Notes under the pieces: generated by a model | Database searches by the model: none | What the model was told of the DNA's origin: nothing | What the model saw: only the letters and a program-made list of their open reading frames with translations | Part shown: positions 62,505 through 64,000 of the stretch, piece after piece | Position numbering within the stretch: position 1 is the stretch's first letter | How the letters are laid out: every line of letters begins with the position of its first letter | Program-made: the position numbers and the translations under genes | Source: [Flexibacter] sp. ATCC 35103 | Lineage (GTDB): Bacteria > Bacteroidota > Bacteroidia > Flavobacteriales > Flavobacteriaceae | Direction of reading: 5' to 3' | Length of the DNA: 64,000 nucleotides | Assembly: GCF_001975985.1 (NCBI RefSeq) | Contig: NZ_MTQF01000001.1 | Span: 456,943-520,942, forward strand

Positions 62505-63329
62505 TTATAAACTCATTTTACCAAACAATTCCACACATTCCACAGCTTCTTTTACATCGTGAACCCGAAGAATCTTCGCTCCTTTTGTCAATGCAATTGT
62601 ATTCAGAAACGTTGTTCCGTTGAGCGCATCTTGTGCTGTAATATTAAGTGTTTTATAAATCATTGATTTTCTCGAAACTCCGGCTAAAACAGGTAATTCT
62701 AATAAATTAAAAAGTTCCATTTTTTGCATAACCTCATAATTCTGATCGGTTGTTTTTGCAAATCCAAAACCTGGATCAAGAATCAAATCGTTGATTCCGA
62801 GGCTTCTTGCTTTTTTTACTTTTTCTGAAAAATAGAAAAGCATTTCTTTTACAATATCGTCATATTCTGTAAGGCTTTGCATCGTTTGCGGATTTCCGCG
62901 CATGTGCATCATAATGTACGGAACATTATAATGGGCAATAACATCAAACATTTTATCATCCAGTCCTCCCGCCGCAATATCATTTATAATTGCTGCTCCG
63001 CTTTCTATACTTGCTTTTGCAACCTGAGACCTAAATGTATCAATCGATAATAAGGCTTTGGGGAAATGTTTTAAGATCAATTTTATTGCCGGAACAATTC
63101 GGTCAATTTCTTCTTGTTCAGTTACAAACTCAGCGCTTGGTTTACTTGAATAAGCTCCAATATCTATAAATGTCGCACCCTCAGACAGCATTTTATCTAC
63201 TTGTGAGATAACTTCATCTTCATTTTTATATTTTCCTCCATCAAAGAAAGAATTGGGCGTAACATTTAAGATTCCCATTACTTTGGGAATCGACAAATCT
63301 ATAAGTTGACCTTTGCAGTTAATGAGCAT
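62505..63329 (-). CDS. folP: Dihydropteroate synthase
   Basis: DHPS joins p-aminobenzoate to hydroxymethyl-dihydropterin pyrophosphate in folate synthesis and is the sulfonamide target. I start it at ATG 63329-63327 (274 residues, MLINCKGQLIDLS). A TTG six codons upstream (63347) lies inside a GTTTCAAGTT repeat and is less likely. Conserved loops are VMGILNVTPNSFFDGG, FIDIGAYSSKPSAE, INDIAAGGLDDKMF, MMHMRGNPQTMQ, LILDPGFGFAKT and GVSRKSMI. The length is normal. It is divergent from the DUF1599 gene across a 225-nt repeat-rich gap. Confidence 0.95.
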   Translation of the reverse strand: MLINCKGQLIDLSIPKVMGILNVTPNSFFDGGKYKNEDEVISQVDKMLSEGATFIDIGAYSSKPSAEFVTEQEEIDRIVPAIKLILKHFPKALLSIDTFRSQVAKASIESGAAIINDIAAGGLDDKMFDVIAHYNVPYIMMHMRGNPQTMQSLTEYDDIVKEMLFYFSEKVKKARSLGINDLILDPGFGFAKTTDQNYEVMQKMELFNLLELPVLAGVSRKSMIYKTLNITAQDALNGTTFLNTIALTKGAKILRVHDVKEAVECVELFGKMSL

Positions 63330-63340
63330 TTTGTTATTTT

Positions 63341-63501
63341 GTTTCAAGTTTTATTTGTTTCAAGTTGACTCAGATTGCACGAATTTCAAAACTTGAAACC
63401 TGAAACTTGAAACTTTTCACATTATTTCCTGGTTTCAAGTTGTTGGCATTAACACTTTGTTTAGAAAAAACTTGAAACAAAGAAAACCTTAAACTTGAAA
63501 C
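63341..63501. repeat. Seven copies of GTTTCAAGTT in both orientations
   Basis: The 10-mer GTTTCAAGTT or its complement AACTTGAAAC occurs at 63341, 63357, 63390, 63404, 63432, 63469 and 63492, filling the divergent folP/DUF1599 gap. Further copies or near copies lie at 61571 and 61738. Adjacent opposite copies can form hairpins. Confidence 0.75.
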
Positions 63502-63525
63502 TCTTTATTATTATCCTTATTTTTG
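63495..63525 (+). promoter_or_regulatory. Promoter of the DUF1599 gene
   Basis: TTG (63495-63497), 20 nt, TATTTTTG (63518-63525): a full consensus. The TTG is supplied by the last AACTTGAAAC repeat copy. The leader before ATG 63555 is about 22 nt. Confidence 0.65.
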
Positions 63526-63554
63526 AAGAAATTTTAGCAAATATACAGCAATAA

Positions 63555-64000
63555 ATGAAGAATACTTCCCTTGAATATGATAATGTAATTACGGTTTGCC
63601 GCACTTTATTTATCAATAAAATGAAAGATTACGGCAGTGCGTGGCGCATTTTAAGATTGCCTTCATTGACAGATCAAATCTTTATAAAAGCACAAAGAAT
63701 AAGAAGTTTACAAGAAAACGAAATCCGTAAAGTTGATGAAGATGAAAAAGGAGAATTTATCGCAATCATCAACTACTCGATTATGGCTTTGATTCAATTA
63801 GAATTGGGCGTTGTTGATCAACCGGATCTTGATGTAGAAAAAGCAACCGAATTATATGATGCTAAAATCAAATTAACAAAGGAGTTAATGGAAGCAAAAA
63901 ATCATGATTATGGCGAAGCCTGGCGTGATATGCGCGTAAGCTCATTGACTGATTTGATTCTGCAAAAACTACTTCGCGTAAAGCAAATCGAAGATAACAA
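63555..64000 (+). CDS. DUF1599 protein, cut off by the window end
   Basis: ATG at 63555 opens a frame that stays open to the window edge (148 complete codons). The start MKNTSLEYDNVITVCRTLF is followed by MKDYGSAWRILRLPSLTDQI (about 23-42). The same motif returns as HDYGEAWRDMRVSSLTDLIL (about 116-135), so the chain is an internal duplication, as in the family I know as DUF1599 (nucleotide modification-associated domain 1). The function is not established; the family name hints at a link to nucleotide or base modification. The last residues seen are RVKQIEDN. Confidence 0.82.
   Translation, partial: MKNTSLEYDNVITVCRTLFINKMKDYGSAWRILRLPSLTDQIFIKAQRIRSLQENEIRKVDEDEKGEFIAIINYSIMALIQLELGVVDQPDLDVEKATELYDAKIKLTKELMEAKNHDYGEAWRDMRVSSLTDLILQKLLRVKQIEDN

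Overview
The window is a chromosomal segment of a low-GC Bacteroidota, almost certainly a Flavobacterium (F. johnsoniae-like; genus from gene content, species only inferred). Support: promoters of the TTG-N19-TAnnTTTG type in front of many genes, a PorP/SprF-type protein and a giant gliding/T9SS type B substrate, a Bacteroidota-type RNA polymerase omega, a JOHN/IND-like subclass B1 metallo-beta-lactamase, and many palindromic relic elements typical of this genus between genes. No tRNA, rRNA, CRISPR array, prophage or transposase was seen.

Layout. 1-7.7 kb: pcm, then a plus-strand run of metabolic and repair genes (oxidoreductase, 3-hydroxyacyl-CoA dehydrogenase, yggS, an exonuclease/GIY-YIG fusion, a K+ channel, miaA, an acyl-ACP thioesterase). 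7.8-11.6 kb: a minus-strand RNA-repair/ribosome-rescue unit: an unknown basic protein, rtcB, prfH and a broken TPR gene, preceded by a 27-codon leader ORF and a terminator that can be opposed by an antiterminator pairing. 11.6-12.1 kb: a gene-free stretch of nested repeats. 12.1-28.6 kb: mostly minus-strand housekeeping: a two-component system, coaE, a glycosyltransferase, fabV, a bamD-rpoZ-coaBC-porD-recN operon, dapA, a split 5'-nucleotidase pair, and ligA. 28.8-42.1 kb: a three-gene T9SS cell-surface operon with a 3472-residue adhesin carrying twelve nearly identical 80-residue repeats, a PorP/SprF protein and an OmpA/PD40 protein. 42.1-43.4 kb: an AT-rich gap with structured DNA. 43.4-55.5 kb: a TonB receptor, the rpsF-rpsR-rplI operon, a LytTR regulator, priA, a HepT/MntA toxin-antitoxin pair, a metallo-beta-lactamase, DUF2147, YihY and nadC. 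55.8-64 kb: smaller stress and metabolism genes (DNA alkylation repair, pirin, OsmC, GNAT, a secreted adenosine deaminase, rlmH, folP, a DUF1599 protein cut by the window end), separated by repeat elements.

The strongest lead for something undescribed is the 8.4-11.6 kb unit. RtcB (RNA ligase) and PrfH (release-factor paralogue) are known partners in repairing and releasing ribosomes damaged at the decoding centre. Here they follow an uncharacterised lysine/arginine-rich CxxC protein and lie behind what looks like a leader-peptide attenuator, which would switch the operon on when leader translation falters. A second striking observation is a 28-nt palindromic repeat that has landed in frame inside yggS just before its phosphate-binding strand. 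All calls are from reading the sequence; no database search was run.
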